Of a stretch of 39,481 nt of DNA, positions 16,439-24,490 are shown one piece after another. A program made the position numbers and the translations under genes. This DNA is from a bacterium (GTDB lineage: Bacteria > SAR324 > XYD2-FULL-50-16), in the NCBI GenBank assembly GCA_018830885.1, contig JAHJRI010000172.1, positions 1 to 39,481 on the forward strand, in the 5' to 3' direction. How positions within the stretch are numbered: the stretch's first letter is position 1; every line of letters begins with the position of its first letter. The notes under the pieces were generated by a model that was given only the letters and a program-made list of their open reading frames with translations, did not search any database and had not been told where the DNA came from.

Positions 16439-17590
16439 ATGAAGGCGAGAGTGGCACTGCTGCGTTGTGATTCATATAATGAAACCGCTGTTGACCGAGC
16501 CGTGGAAAGGGGTCTGGAAATGCTGGGGGGTGCTGACGCTTTTGTCAAACCCGGAGAGCAGATACTGCTCAAACCCAATCTGCTGGTCCCCGAACTGCCA
16601 AAAAAATGTGTGACAACCCATCCATCCGTCTTCAGGGCGGTAGCAAAGGTCCTGCAGGCAAATGGCGCAGTTCTCTCCTACGGTGATTCCCCGGCAGTCG
16701 GCAGTACGCTGCGGGCTGCCCGCAAAGCCGGGATTCATGAAGTGGCCGAAGCGATGGGGATCCCGATTGCAGATTTCAAAACCGGCGTCGAAATCTTTTT
16801 TGAAGCCGGCCACCAGAACAGAAAATTTGTGATCGCGCAGGGTGTGCTGGACAGCGACGGGGTGGTCAGTCTACCCAAATTGAAAACCCACGCCCTGGAG
16901 AGGTTCACCGGTTGTGTTAAAAACCAGTTTGGCTGTGTACCGGGCATCCTGAAGGGGGAGTATCACGTGAAATTACCGGATCCCAATGATTTCGGCAAAA
17001 TGCTGGTCGATCTGAACTGTTTTATCCACCCGCGGCTCTATGTGATGGACGGGATCACGGCCATGGAGGGGAACGGGCCCCGGGGAGGCACACCAAGACA
17101 GATGAACCTGCTGCTGTTTTCAGCAGATCCTGTTGCCCTGGATGCCACCGTCTGCCGCCTGGTGAATATGAATCCGGAAAACGTGCCAACCATCCGCTTT
17201 GGCCAGGAATTTGGTGCCGGAACCTATCTGGAAGATGCCATCGAACTGGTGGGAGACCCATTTGATGACTTTCTGGACAGGGAGTTCAAGATTGAACGAC
17301 GACCGGTCGCAGCTTCTCAGTCACAAGGATTTGTCAGGTGGATCAACAACCGGCTGGTGCCCAAGCCGGTAATTGCACCGGAAAGCTGCACATGCTGCGG
17401 GACCTGTGTCCAGATGTGCCCGGTGGAACCGAAGGCGCTACACTGGAAAGACGGCGACCAGGACAGCCCGCCGGTTTACGACTATGGAGATTGTATTCGA
17501 TGTTATTGCTGCCAGGAGCTCTGCCCGGAGAGCGCGATCCGGGCGGTCAAGCCCCCCCTGCGCAGACTGTTGGATCTACTGCCGCTCTGA
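16439..17590 (+). CDS. DUF362 protein with C-terminal 2[4Fe-4S] ferredoxin domain
   Basis: The 383-residue protein opens MKARVALLRCDSYNETAVDRAVERGLEMLGG, the DUF362 N-terminus, and continues with LLKPNLLVPELPKKCVTTHP, LPKLKTHALERFTGCVKNQFGCVPG and VMDGITAMEGNGPRGG, all family landmarks. Residues about 310-370 hold two 4Fe-4S motifs: CTCCGTCVQMCPVEP and CIRCYCCQELCPESA. DUF362 proteins are uncharacterised iron-sulfur proteins common in anaerobes. It is divergent from larE, with a short shared promoter region, so it may be a LarE/B/C client or an electron carrier; that link is inference. The start is the ATG at 16439 after AGGAG; an ATG at 16415 is possible. Confidence 0.88.
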   Translation: MKARVALLRCDSYNETAVDRAVERGLEMLGGADAFVKPGEQILLKPNLLVPELPKKCVTTHPSVFRAVAKVLQANGAVLSYGDSPAVGSTLRAARKAGIHEVAEAMGIPIADFKTGVEIFFEAGHQNRKFVIAQGVLDSDGVVSLPKLKTHALERFTGCVKNQFGCVPGILKGEYHVKLPDPNDFGKMLVDLNCFIHPRLYVMDGITAMEGNGPRGGTPRQMNLLLFSADPVALDATVCRLVNMNPENVPTIRFGQEFGAGTYLEDAIELVGDPFDDFLDREFKIERRPVAASQSQGFVRWINNRLVPKPVIAPESCTCCGTCVQMCPVEPKALHWKDGDQDSPPVYDYGDCIRCYCCQELCPESAIRAVKPPLRRLLDLLPL

Positions 17591-17595
17591 AACGC

Positions 17596-18258
17596 TCAGC
17601 TGATGGTTTCGATGGCCAGCTGTTCCAGCTGGCCGTTGATGCAGGCGGTGGCATAATGACCCCTGAAAAAAGGACCCGGGTTGACGATCTGGGTTTCTCC
17701 GATGGCATCAATACCGGCACCTTCATGGATGTGCCCGGTAAAACAGACCAGCGGCTGGTATTGTTCCACAAACTGCCGGACACTGCGTGATCCGACATGC
17801 AGACCCTGTTTGACCCGGTCAGCAGCCGTATCCCGCGGGGGTTGATGAGAGACCAGCACCATGGGCATATCCTCCGGGAATCCGGTTATCGCCCGCTGGA
17901 GGTTTTTTGCCAGCTCCTCCTCAGATACCTCATTGGGTGTGCCCCGTGACGGTGAATAGAGAGCGGCGCCCAGACCCAGGAATCCGATGCCGTCAACAAT
18001 CCGGTGTCCGGCTTCGATGTTCAGCCCCTGCTGGTCCAGGTAACGGGCGACCGGAGGAAAATCGCAATTCCCCGGGATGGCCAGGATATTTGAATTCCAG
18101 GGGCGAATCAGTTCAATGATCTCTGTAATCTCCCTTTCCCTGCCGAAATTGGTGATGTCACCCACCAGCAGAATCAGGTCCGCAGCCCCCAATTGGGTTG
18201 CCAGTTTTCTGAGTTTGTTGATATCCCCGTGAATATCCGGGATCGCCACGATATCCAT
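17596..18258 (-). CDS. Calcineurin-like metallophosphoesterase
   Basis: The 220-residue protein has all five metallophosphoesterase blocks: DIHG near residue 8, GDITN near 34, GNCDF near 63, SHQPPRDT near 137 and GHIHEG near 176, supplying the dinuclear metal ligands. Length and the GNCD wording fit the YfcE/class III phosphodiesterase group. The substrate is unknown. It follows the LUD gene by only a few bases, so they form a two-gene unit. The chosen ATG at 18258 has AGGG six bases upstream; a GTG at 18264 is an alternative. It converges with the DUF362 gene, ending 5 bp after it. Confidence 0.88.
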   Translation of the reverse strand: MDIVAIPDIHGDINKLRKLATQLGAADLILLVGDITNFGREREITEIIELIRPWNSNILAIPGNCDFPPVARYLDQQGLNIEAGHRIVDGIGFLGLGAALYSPSRGTPNEVSEEELAKNLQRAITGFPEDMPMVLVSHQPPRDTAADRVKQGLHVGSRSVRQFVEQYQPLVCFTGHIHEGAGIDAIGETQIVNPGPFFRGHYATACINGQLEQLAIETIS

Positions 18259-18265
18259 ACGCACC

Positions 18266-18919
18266 CTAAAGACCTAGATTCTCATTGATCAGAACGATTT
18301 TGATACGTCCCTTGGGGAAGGATTTTTCAGTGATCGTCCAGCTGTTACAGATCCGGAATTTGCTTTGACACTCTTCACAGTACCCGGTCTTCAGACAGGG
18401 GTTTTTCATCCCCAGGCGCACCGTATTCGCTGGCGCAGACAGGCTTTTGATCCTGAGGATGGCGGCCGCTACATCCGGTACGATTTTATTCCGACCGATG
18501 AGGGTAATCACATGTCTGGGACCAAACGTCAGCGCCGCCACCCGGTTGCCGATCATATCCAGGTTCACCAGTTTTCCGGTATCGGTCAACGCGTTGGTGC
18601 CCATGATGAAAAGATCGGTCAACAGTGCCTGGCGTCTGAGTTCATATTTTTCTGTATCGGAGAGTTTTTTATTGTAGGTGTCAAGAACCCTCATCTCCTT
18701 GCTCTGTTTCAGTTTTTCGTAAAGTCCGCTGTCGGTGAATGTGACGGACCCGCCCCAGGAGATGGTTTTGGGTTTGAGCGGGGGAATAATTTCCTTCAGT
18801 ACGATATCGTGAACAGCCTTGACGTCATCTGCAATAAAAACGTCAAAATTATTTGCTTCCAGGGTTCTTTTGACCTCCTTGAAGCGAATCTGCCAGTATC
18901 TCTTGAGTGAGTCTTCCAT
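18266..18919 (-). CDS. LUD-domain protein (LutC/DUF162 family)
   Basis: The 217-residue protein has the LUD fold pattern: ANNFDVFIADDVKAVHDIVLKEI, TISWGGSVTFTDSGLYEKLK, VLDTYNKKLSDTEKYELRRQALLTDLFIMGTNALTDTGKLVNLDMIGNRVAALTFGP and RHVITLIGRNKIVPD. The C-terminus NPCLKTGYCEECQSKFRICN carries four Cys in the order usual for DUF162 proteins. Relatives include LutC of the L-lactate oxidation complex, but no lutA or lutB lies in the window, so lactate oxidation is not established. It is first of a unit with the phosphoesterase. The Shine-Dalgarno is weak. Confidence 0.85.
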   Translation of the reverse strand: MEDSLKRYWQIRFKEVKRTLEANNFDVFIADDVKAVHDIVLKEIIPPLKPKTISWGGSVTFTDSGLYEKLKQSKEMRVLDTYNKKLSDTEKYELRRQALLTDLFIMGTNALTDTGKLVNLDMIGNRVAALTFGPRHVITLIGRNKIVPDVAAAILRIKSLSAPANTVRLGMKNPCLKTGYCEECQSKFRICNSWTITEKSFPKGRIKIVLINENLGL

Positions 18920-19597
18920 ATTTCAGCGGTTGATTAAATTGAATCAAATCGTCTGACCGTCCCCTGAACCGGTTTTAGGATCAGCGGCAGGTCTGTTTCG
19001 GTCATTGTCCAGGGGGCAGATACCAGCTTCGAATCCTGATCCTTGCCCTCGCCCGGTTTCTTTAGAGCCTATGGGGAACGGTTCATTCTGTAAACCCCTC
19101 CGGGGTATCATCGTCGAATTTCGTCGAAATTCCTCTTTTTCCCGTCGGCAGATCTTAACCGGTCATCGGATCTGACCGGATACGGCACGCAACCCTGTCC
19201 AGATGCCCGCATGGCAGAGAACGGCCAGGTAGTGCAGATAAAAACCGATCATGCCAGACGGGTCTTGCTGCACGGACATTCAAGCCGGAATGAAATTGAT
19301 CATCCCGGCTTCCGGCATTGGTTTATCAGTGTCACTGGCCATCCATCTCCCATCCCCATACCTTTGCCACAGGGATTGGCAGCTTCTGTGAGCGGAGAGA
19401 GGAAAGCAGACGATCCCTGGTTTTAGTGATTGAATTTAACCGCATTAGTGTCTAAAATAATCCTACGTCAGGTCATTTAAAGTAATGATCTCCTATCATA
19501 AACCACAGGATCTTTCAAGGAGATAATACGTTCTACCCTGCGTCCCGGCAGGGATTAGACCGCTCGAAAAATCCTATCACCGGCATTTGGAAACGCA
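18920..19597. other. Long intergenic region with promoter for the secreted protein
   Basis: This 678-bp gap holds no supported gene. There is a small inverted repeat at 19116-19132 (GAATTT, CGTCG, AAATTC) followed by a T-rich stretch, perhaps a terminator-like structure, and the promoter at 19430-19458. The 71-codon frame at 19211-19426 has no domain and no ribosome binding site. Confidence 0.5.
19430..19458 (+). promoter_or_regulatory. Sigma-70-like promoter of the secreted protein gene
   Basis: TTGAAT (19430-19435), a 17-bp spacer and TAAAAT (19453-19458) give a near-consensus pair. The start of transcription would lie about 130 bp before the ATG at 19598. Confidence 0.5.
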
Positions 19598-20245
19598 ATG
19601 AAAACTTTATGGAAATTGAGTCTGCTGATAATTCTGGTTTCTTCGGTCCTGCTGAATACCCAGCGTGCGGAGGCCCTGATATTGTTCAAGGCTGAAAGGC
19701 CGGTTGAGATCGATCTGGAAAAGCTGAATATTACCAAAGAGATGTTTTTCACATTTGTCACAACCACCGTTCACACAAACCCCTTCGGGTTGCAGGCCTA
19801 TGGACAGGTCCCCTTTCGCGTCTGTGATTTCAAACTGGATAATCGAGACCTCTTCGACTACAAAACCGTCGACGGGCGATTAAACCGGTTTCTCAGCAAT
19901 CCCTCCTGCGACCAGATCGTTCTCCGCCGGTTGCTGGAAAACAGTTATCAGTACCGGAAAGATAACCTCTCCCCCTACGAAAATCGAAGTTGTATCCTGA
20001 GTATGGAACGGATTTTCAGTCCCCTACTGGAGTACTACACGATTCACTACGAAGAGAAGAGCAAAGCGGAATGTATCCAATGCGATAGAAAAGAGCAGAC
20101 TCGCATGGATCGAATCGCCGTTATCCAGAACAAGATCATCCAGGATTGCGGGCAGGAGCAGGAGAAAGTGGTGAAATTTCTGAAAGAGCTGGATGAAGTC
20201 ATTGAGAACGCGTTCAAAACAAAAAAAGTCACCCCGCCAAAGTAG
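19598..20245 (+). CDS. Secreted Cys-containing protein of unknown function
   Basis: I do not recognise this 215-residue protein. The N-terminus MKTLWKLSLLIILVSSVLLN followed by TQRAEA is a Sec signal peptide with cleavage near AEA. The mature part has six Cys (in FRVCDF, NPSCDQ, RSCILS, AECIQC and QDCGQE), an even number that could form disulfides in the periplasm. The C-terminal third is strongly charged and probably helical (RMDRIAVIQNKIIQDCGQEQEKVVKFLKELDEVIENAFKTKK). It stands alone with its own promoter. GGA lies upstream of the ATG but the site is weak. Confidence 0.7.
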   Translation: MKTLWKLSLLIILVSSVLLNTQRAEALILFKAERPVEIDLEKLNITKEMFFTFVTTTVHTNPFGLQAYGQVPFRVCDFKLDNRDLFDYKTVDGRLNRFLSNPSCDQIVLRRLLENSYQYRKDNLSPYENRSCILSMERIFSPLLEYYTIHYEEKSKAECIQCDRKEQTRMDRIAVIQNKIIQDCGQEQEKVVKFLKELDEVIENAFKTKKVTPPK

Positions 20246-20296
20246 CAGTATCCGCACCAAGCCGCCGACCCGCCTGGAACCGGTTTTAATTTAGTC

Positions 20297-20325
20297 TTGA
20301 CACAGCCTGTCTAAAAGTGTACATT
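20297..20325 (+). promoter_or_regulatory. Sigma-70-like promoter of the zinc-ribbon gene
   Basis: TTGACA (20297-20302), a 17-bp spacer and TACATT (20320-20325) make a strong match. The predicted leader is about 110 nt and contains a hairpin close to the start codon. Confidence 0.6.
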
Positions 20326-20401
20326 TGTTTACTCCAAGTCTATTCAACCACACGCTTGAAGGATGCGATCTTCGCCTGTAGCAGAAAGGGCGTGATGGAT
20401 C

Positions 20402-20418
20402 CTCATCCGGTGGATGAG
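20402..20418 (+). promoter_or_regulatory. Perfect leader hairpin before the zinc-ribbon gene
   Basis: CTCATCC (20402-20408), loop GGT and GGATGAG (20412-20418) form a 7-bp perfect stem that ends 12 bases before the ribosome binding site. It could control translation or protect the message. No known riboswitch class was recognised. Confidence 0.4.
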
Positions 20419-20441
20419 AGAAAGAAACGAGGGAGTTGACA

Positions 20442-20645
20442 ATGATAAACCAGAACCCGGTCCGTGAATCTTCCCTGCCTGTCAGCGAGCAGCCGGCTAC
20501 CGAGAATCGTTTCAGGCCACAGCCGGTTGAGGACCGTTGGCGCAAACAGTTCCGGATTTGTTTAAATTGCGGAGCGGCGGATATGATCCCCGCCGGCAGC
20601 TGTTCTGTCTGCAGGAATTGCGGTGTGAGCAATGGCTGCAGTTGA
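20442..20645 (+). CDS. Small orphan zinc-ribbon protein, NrdJ C-terminus-like
   Basis: The 67-residue protein has a disordered N-terminal half and a Cys-rich end, CLNCGAADMIPAGSCSVC followed by RNCGVSNGCS. The pattern CxxCG, then GxCxxCxxCGxSxGC, is the zinc-binding tail of adenosylcobalamin-dependent (class II) ribonucleotide reductases, here without the reductase. It has GGGAG six bases before the ATG and its own promoter, so it looks expressed. It could be a detached reductase tail acting in trans, a relic or an unrelated zinc ribbon; the sequence alone does not decide. Confidence 0.65.
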   Translation: MINQNPVRESSLPVSEQPATENRFRPQPVEDRWRKQFRICLNCGAADMIPAGSCSVCRNCGVSNGCS

Positions 20646-20892
20646 TTGACAGCTGTTCAGACAGATTGGTGATATCTGACTGAAGTCTCCATTCCGGAAC
20701 CATTCCAGCGGATAAGCAGATTATGGCTATCCGTCAGGTGGGCAGTGGGGATCTCATGCATGCTGGAAACCAAATTGTTATGCAGCTGGCCTGGTTACAA
20801 GGCAGGAGGGGACTTTGCTGCATATCCGAACGGCAAATGCGGATGGATCTGCAGCAAAGCGGTTTGCGAGCTTGTGTTGCCAGTGGTGTTGC

Positions 20893-21102
20893 TTAATCGA
20901 TGTACTTGAAGGAAACACTTAACTTGGTACGAAAGGCGACCACTTTGCCATCTTCGAGCTTGACATCCATGGACGTCACTTCAGCGATTCTCAGGTCTTT
21001 CAATGTCTGGTTGGCTCTTTCCAATGCCACTTTTGCGGCATCTTCCCAGGAAACCTCGCTGGTGCCAATCAGTTCAATGACTTTATAAACACTTTCTGCC
21101 AT
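20893..21102 (-). CDS. Dodecin, flavin-storage protein
   Basis: The 69-residue protein MAESVYKVIELIGTSEVSWEDAAKVALE matches the dodecin fold: beta strand, one helix (WEDAAKVALERANQTLKDL) and two strands ending KLSVSFKYID. The Trp of SWEDA is the residue that stacks on flavin in dodecins. Twelve subunits form a hollow sphere that binds FMN, FAD or riboflavin and buffers free flavin. The frame can be read from 21192, but GGAGG just before the ATG at 21102 and the family length fix the start. It is monocistronic. Confidence 0.92.
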   Translation of the reverse strand: MAESVYKVIELIGTSEVSWEDAAKVALERANQTLKDLRIAEVTSMDVKLEDGKVVAFRTKLSVSFKYID

Positions 21103-21510
21103 GTCTACACCTCCTTTCAAGGGGTTGGAATTATTTTCCACATGTCGCTTCGTTGCCGGTTTTATCAAAAGATTACGAAGCATCTGCAGCACCGGTTACA
21201 ATTTACTTTATTTCCTCAACGGTGTAAATAAAAATTTGCCTTTTCCCATTTTGATTGAAGGATTTTCATCGGCCCCTGCGGTCGGTCCAGTATTTTTCTC
21301 AGGGAGTGACACGTATTTGGCATTGGACATGAATAGTCAGAATGAACGAGGTTTCGAGAGACCCCGTCAGAAAAATTCGTTGATCTGATTGAAAACCTAT
21401 ACTGAATCGATTTTTTATTCTATTCTGCGAGTGAAAGACAGAAAAAAGATCGTCAGCAGTGATAATTAGAACCATCTAACAAACACGTTTGAATAGCCCC
21501 TTGAATTGAC
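21103..21510. other. Intergenic region between divergent dodecin and HD-GYP genes
   Basis: This 408-bp region should carry both promoters. I saw no convincing -35/-10 pair, hairpin or gene. The frame at 21101-21388 is antisense to the dodecin leader and not supported. Confidence 0.5.
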
Positions 21511-22953
21511 ATGTCGGAACCAGGCAGCCGGATTGTACAAGCGAAAGTGAAGGTCGAGAGTCTGAAAAAAGGGATGGTCATCAAGGCCTATTCCGGATTC
21601 AGCAGTCGATATAACATGATGGATGCACTGACCTGCGAATTTGTACGGCATAATTTCAGGGGCACTCGGGTCATCGTGCTGCGGGGGGACAAAAAATTCA
21701 ATATCGAGGTCGAAGATCTAAAACCGGGCGATACCCTGAAAGGGATTCACCACTTTCCACCTGCATTGCAAAAATTGACCATTGTGACCCCTGAATTAAT
21801 CGGTGCACTGAAAAAAAGGGGTATGCTGGCGTTTATTGCCGTGCAGCCCATGTTGATTGCTGAACAGACCAGAAAGGAGTTGAGGGAGTTGCTGCAGATG
21901 GTGGAAGAGACCACCCGATCCCAGAGCACTCCTGCTATCGGTAGAAACCCCAAATTACGGTCAATTTCCGCCAGGATTGTGAGTGACCTGGTGGAGAGCG
22001 TGCAAAAAAGTCTGCCTATTCGTCAGGAAACAGTCGAGTCCATCCAATATGAAATGGACAATGCCAGGAGGGGTATTCTCAGTGTCAAGTCCATTGAAAA
22101 CAGTGTCAATAACATCACGGTCAATGAATCCATTGCCGCCCTGCTGGCCATCTCCAGCTTGAAGGAGAGCCAGCAGACCTATGATCATTGCGTCGATGTG
22201 GGTGTGATCTTTCAATCGGTCTATCTGAAGATACAGACCAAGCGTAGGAAAAAAAGTGTTTTCAGCAAAAAAAATCAGGCCATGCTGGGTGGTTTTCTTC
22301 ATGATTTCGGAAAATCCGTCGTCCCCCATGAAATCCTGGACAGCAAAAAGAAATTCGACAAGAACAGCCGCCCCATGCAGATTCTTCGCTCGCATCCCAT
22401 TCACGGTGCCCGGCAATTGACAGTTCTGAACCTGCCAAAGGCCATTGTGGAAATGGCAGGTTATCACCACGTGAAGATGGATGGCGATATGCTCTCCAGC
22501 TATCCCCAGGATGTCAGTTTCAAGAATATCAGCTTTGAGGTCCGACTGCTGTCTATTATCGATATATACCAGGCACTCGTCGGAACACGAAGCTATCAGA
22601 GATCCTGGTCACCACCGGCAACCATGCGTTACCTGGAGGCACTGGCCGGTGTGGAGATCGATCAATACGCATTCGATCTCTTTATCCGGGAGATGGGGGT
22701 GTATCCGAAGGGATCGCTGGTGGAACTCAGTGATGGCAGTCTGGGATTTGTGATGAATGTTCCCCAGGGAGACAAGGACATCAACCGGCCCATCATTGCA
22801 ATCGTGCGCAACAACAAGGGGGAGGACATTACGCACCACCACCTGCTGGATCTGGCAGTGGAAAAGGATATTTCCATTGCACAGGATATCGACAGAAAAG
22901 ATGCGTTCGGCGAAAAGACCGTGGATATTTTTACCAGTATTACCGTTTCGTAG
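21511..22953 (+). CDS. HD-GYP-related protein with degenerate GYP motif
   Basis: The 480-residue protein has an unknown N-terminal region (1-130) and an HD-GYP-like domain (about 205-400). Conserved parts are YDHCVDVG (224-231), FLHDFGKS with His264/Asp265, SHPIHG, GYHHVKMDG (317-325) and IIDIYQALVGTRSYQRSW. Where active c-di-GMP phosphodiesterases read HHExxDGxGYP, this reads HHVKMDGDMLSSYP, so Glu and the GYP are changed while the metal ligands largely remain. It may hydrolyse poorly or only bind its ligand. No signal peptide or membrane span is seen. No good ribosome binding site precedes the ATG. It lies upstream of a complete HD-GYP response regulator. Confidence 0.8.
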   Translation: MSEPGSRIVQAKVKVESLKKGMVIKAYSGFSSRYNMMDALTCEFVRHNFRGTRVIVLRGDKKFNIEVEDLKPGDTLKGIHHFPPALQKLTIVTPELIGALKKRGMLAFIAVQPMLIAEQTRKELRELLQMVEETTRSQSTPAIGRNPKLRSISARIVSDLVESVQKSLPIRQETVESIQYEMDNARRGILSVKSIENSVNNITVNESIAALLAISSLKESQQTYDHCVDVGVIFQSVYLKIQTKRRKKSVFSKKNQAMLGGFLHDFGKSVVPHEILDSKKKFDKNSRPMQILRSHPIHGARQLTVLNLPKAIVEMAGYHHVKMDGDMLSSYPQDVSFKNISFEVRLLSIIDIYQALVGTRSYQRSWSPPATMRYLEALAGVEIDQYAFDLFIREMGVYPKGSLVELSDGSLGFVMNVPQGDKDINRPIIAIVRNNKGEDITHHHLLDLAVEKDISIAQDIDRKDAFGEKTVDIFTSITVS

Positions 22954-23351
22954 TCCTCTTGCGCGACCTCCTCTACCGAAACGGGGTGAACACACTGGCC
23001 GCTCTGATCCTGTTGCGTTCCGTTTCTACCGGTTTGAAAATCTGCAACCGTGCCATCAAATGATCGCCTGACCGTCACGCGTACTGCAACACGACTGATT
23101 CTGCTTGCAGACAGCCATTCCAAACCCAATCCTGTTTCCAAAAAGTGAACGAAGCAATCCTCTTTATTGCTGTAATCCCGATTACAGGCGGCTTTCTGGC
23201 TCACCACCACCAAAGCGAAACCGATTTCCATCGGGATTTGATTCAAACTGAAGCGTAACATCTGAACTTATGTGCAATCTCAGAACTTTTAGAATGCGTT
23301 CAACCCGTTCATGCCGGTTTGAGCAGCGAATAAGGGGTTAAGGGGCCGTAT
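22954..23351. other. Intergenic region, no clear feature
   Basis: This 398-bp gap separates the two HD-GYP genes, which are therefore probably transcribed separately. Only antisense frames without ribosome binding sites are present. Confidence 0.5.
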
Positions 23352-24404
23352 ATGGTAGAAACCATCAGAAAATACAGAATTCTGGTTGTGGACGACAATC
23401 TTAAAAACATTCAACTCCTGAGAGCGATTCTGGAAGCAGAGGGGTATGACATCAGTATTGCCCAGGACGGCGTTCAGACTCTGGAAATAGTCCGGATCAT
23501 GCCGCCGGATCTGGTGTTATTGGATATTATGATGCCTGAGATGGACGGTTATGAAACCTGCAAGAGGCTGAAATCGAATGCGACAACAGCCAGAATCCCG
23601 GTCATTTTTGTCAGTGCGCTGGCGGAAATGAAAAACGAACAGTATGGGTTTGAAATCGGATGTGTCGATTATATTACCAAGCCGATATCCGCACCCATCG
23701 TCCGGGCCCGGGTAAAAACGCATCTTTTCCTTTACGATCAGCAACTGGCGACTGAAAAAATCGTCATAGAACGGACCCTGGCGCTTGAAAAAAGCCAGAA
23801 TGCCGCCATTTACATGCTCGGCGATGCCGGTCATTATAATGATACGAACACCGGCGTTCACATCTGGCGAATGGCAGCTTACTCTGCAGCGATTGCCAAA
23901 GCGTCCGGCTGGAATGTGGATCAGGCAGCCATGCTTGAACTGGCCGCCCCCATGCATGATACCGGTAAAATTGGTATTCCGGATCATATCCTGAAAAAAC
24001 CGGAAAAGCTGGATCCGGAAGAATGGGAAATTATGAAAACCCATTCCAGAATTGGATTTAACATCCTCTCAAGAAGCGACACCCCTCTTTTTCAGATGGC
24101 CGCAGAAATCGCGCTCTCACATCACGAAAAATGGGACGGTTCTGGATACCCGCAAGGAATGAAAGGGGAAAAAATTGCTGAATGCGCTCGTATTGTGGCC
24201 GTTGCCGACGTATACGACGCACTGACAACGAAACGACCCTACAAGGAAGTATGGCCGGTCCCAACAGCGCTGGAAGAGATGCGGAACAAGTCCGGTCATC
24301 ATCTCGATCCCCATTTTGTCGATTGTCTGTTGAACGTTCAGGATGAGATCCGGCAGATCAAAGAACGACTGGATCAAACCGAAAGCCAGCATCCAACATC
24401 CTGA
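23352..24404 (+). CDS. Response regulator with HD-GYP output (RpfG-like)
   Basis: The 350-residue protein has an N-terminal receiver (about 8-122): acidic pocket VVDDN, phosphoacceptor Asp58 in LVLLDIMMPEMDGYE, the signature Ser in FVSAL and Lys110 in YITKP. A linker (125-155) leads to a complete HD-GYP domain: HIWRMAAYS, MHDTGKIGIPD (His202/Asp203), HSRIG, HHEKWDGSGYP (257-267) and VYDALTTKRPYK. It should hydrolyse cyclic di-GMP when phosphorylated by a partner kinase. The kinase is not adjacent on this strand; the convergent histidine kinase at 24491-26011 is a candidate. GGGG lies about six bases before the ATG. Confidence 0.93.
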   Translation: MVETIRKYRILVVDDNLKNIQLLRAILEAEGYDISIAQDGVQTLEIVRIMPPDLVLLDIMMPEMDGYETCKRLKSNATTARIPVIFVSALAEMKNEQYGFEIGCVDYITKPISAPIVRARVKTHLFLYDQQLATEKIVIERTLALEKSQNAAIYMLGDAGHYNDTNTGVHIWRMAAYSAAIAKASGWNVDQAAMLELAAPMHDTGKIGIPDHILKKPEKLDPEEWEIMKTHSRIGFNILSRSDTPLFQMAAEIALSHHEKWDGSGYPQGMKGEKIAECARIVAVADVYDALTTKRPYKEVWPVPTALEEMRNKSGHHLDPHFVDCLLNVQDEIRQIKERLDQTESQHPTS

Positions 24405-24490
24405 TTCATCTGGATGGTTACCAGCCAGGCTGACCGGAGACTGGACTTGGGAAGACCTGTGGTCGCAGCGCAAAGTCCAGGTGGGGATGT

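Noticed and set aside
16439..17590. DUF362 protein as the missing LarA
   Set aside because: LarA belongs to DUF2088; the motifs here are those of DUF362 plus ferredoxin Cys clusters. Only a possible functional link is kept.
22662..23261. A 199-codon minus-strand frame after the degenerate HD-GYP gene
   Set aside because: About half is antisense to the HD-GYP gene and the composition is Arg/Ser-rich, as expected of a shadow frame.
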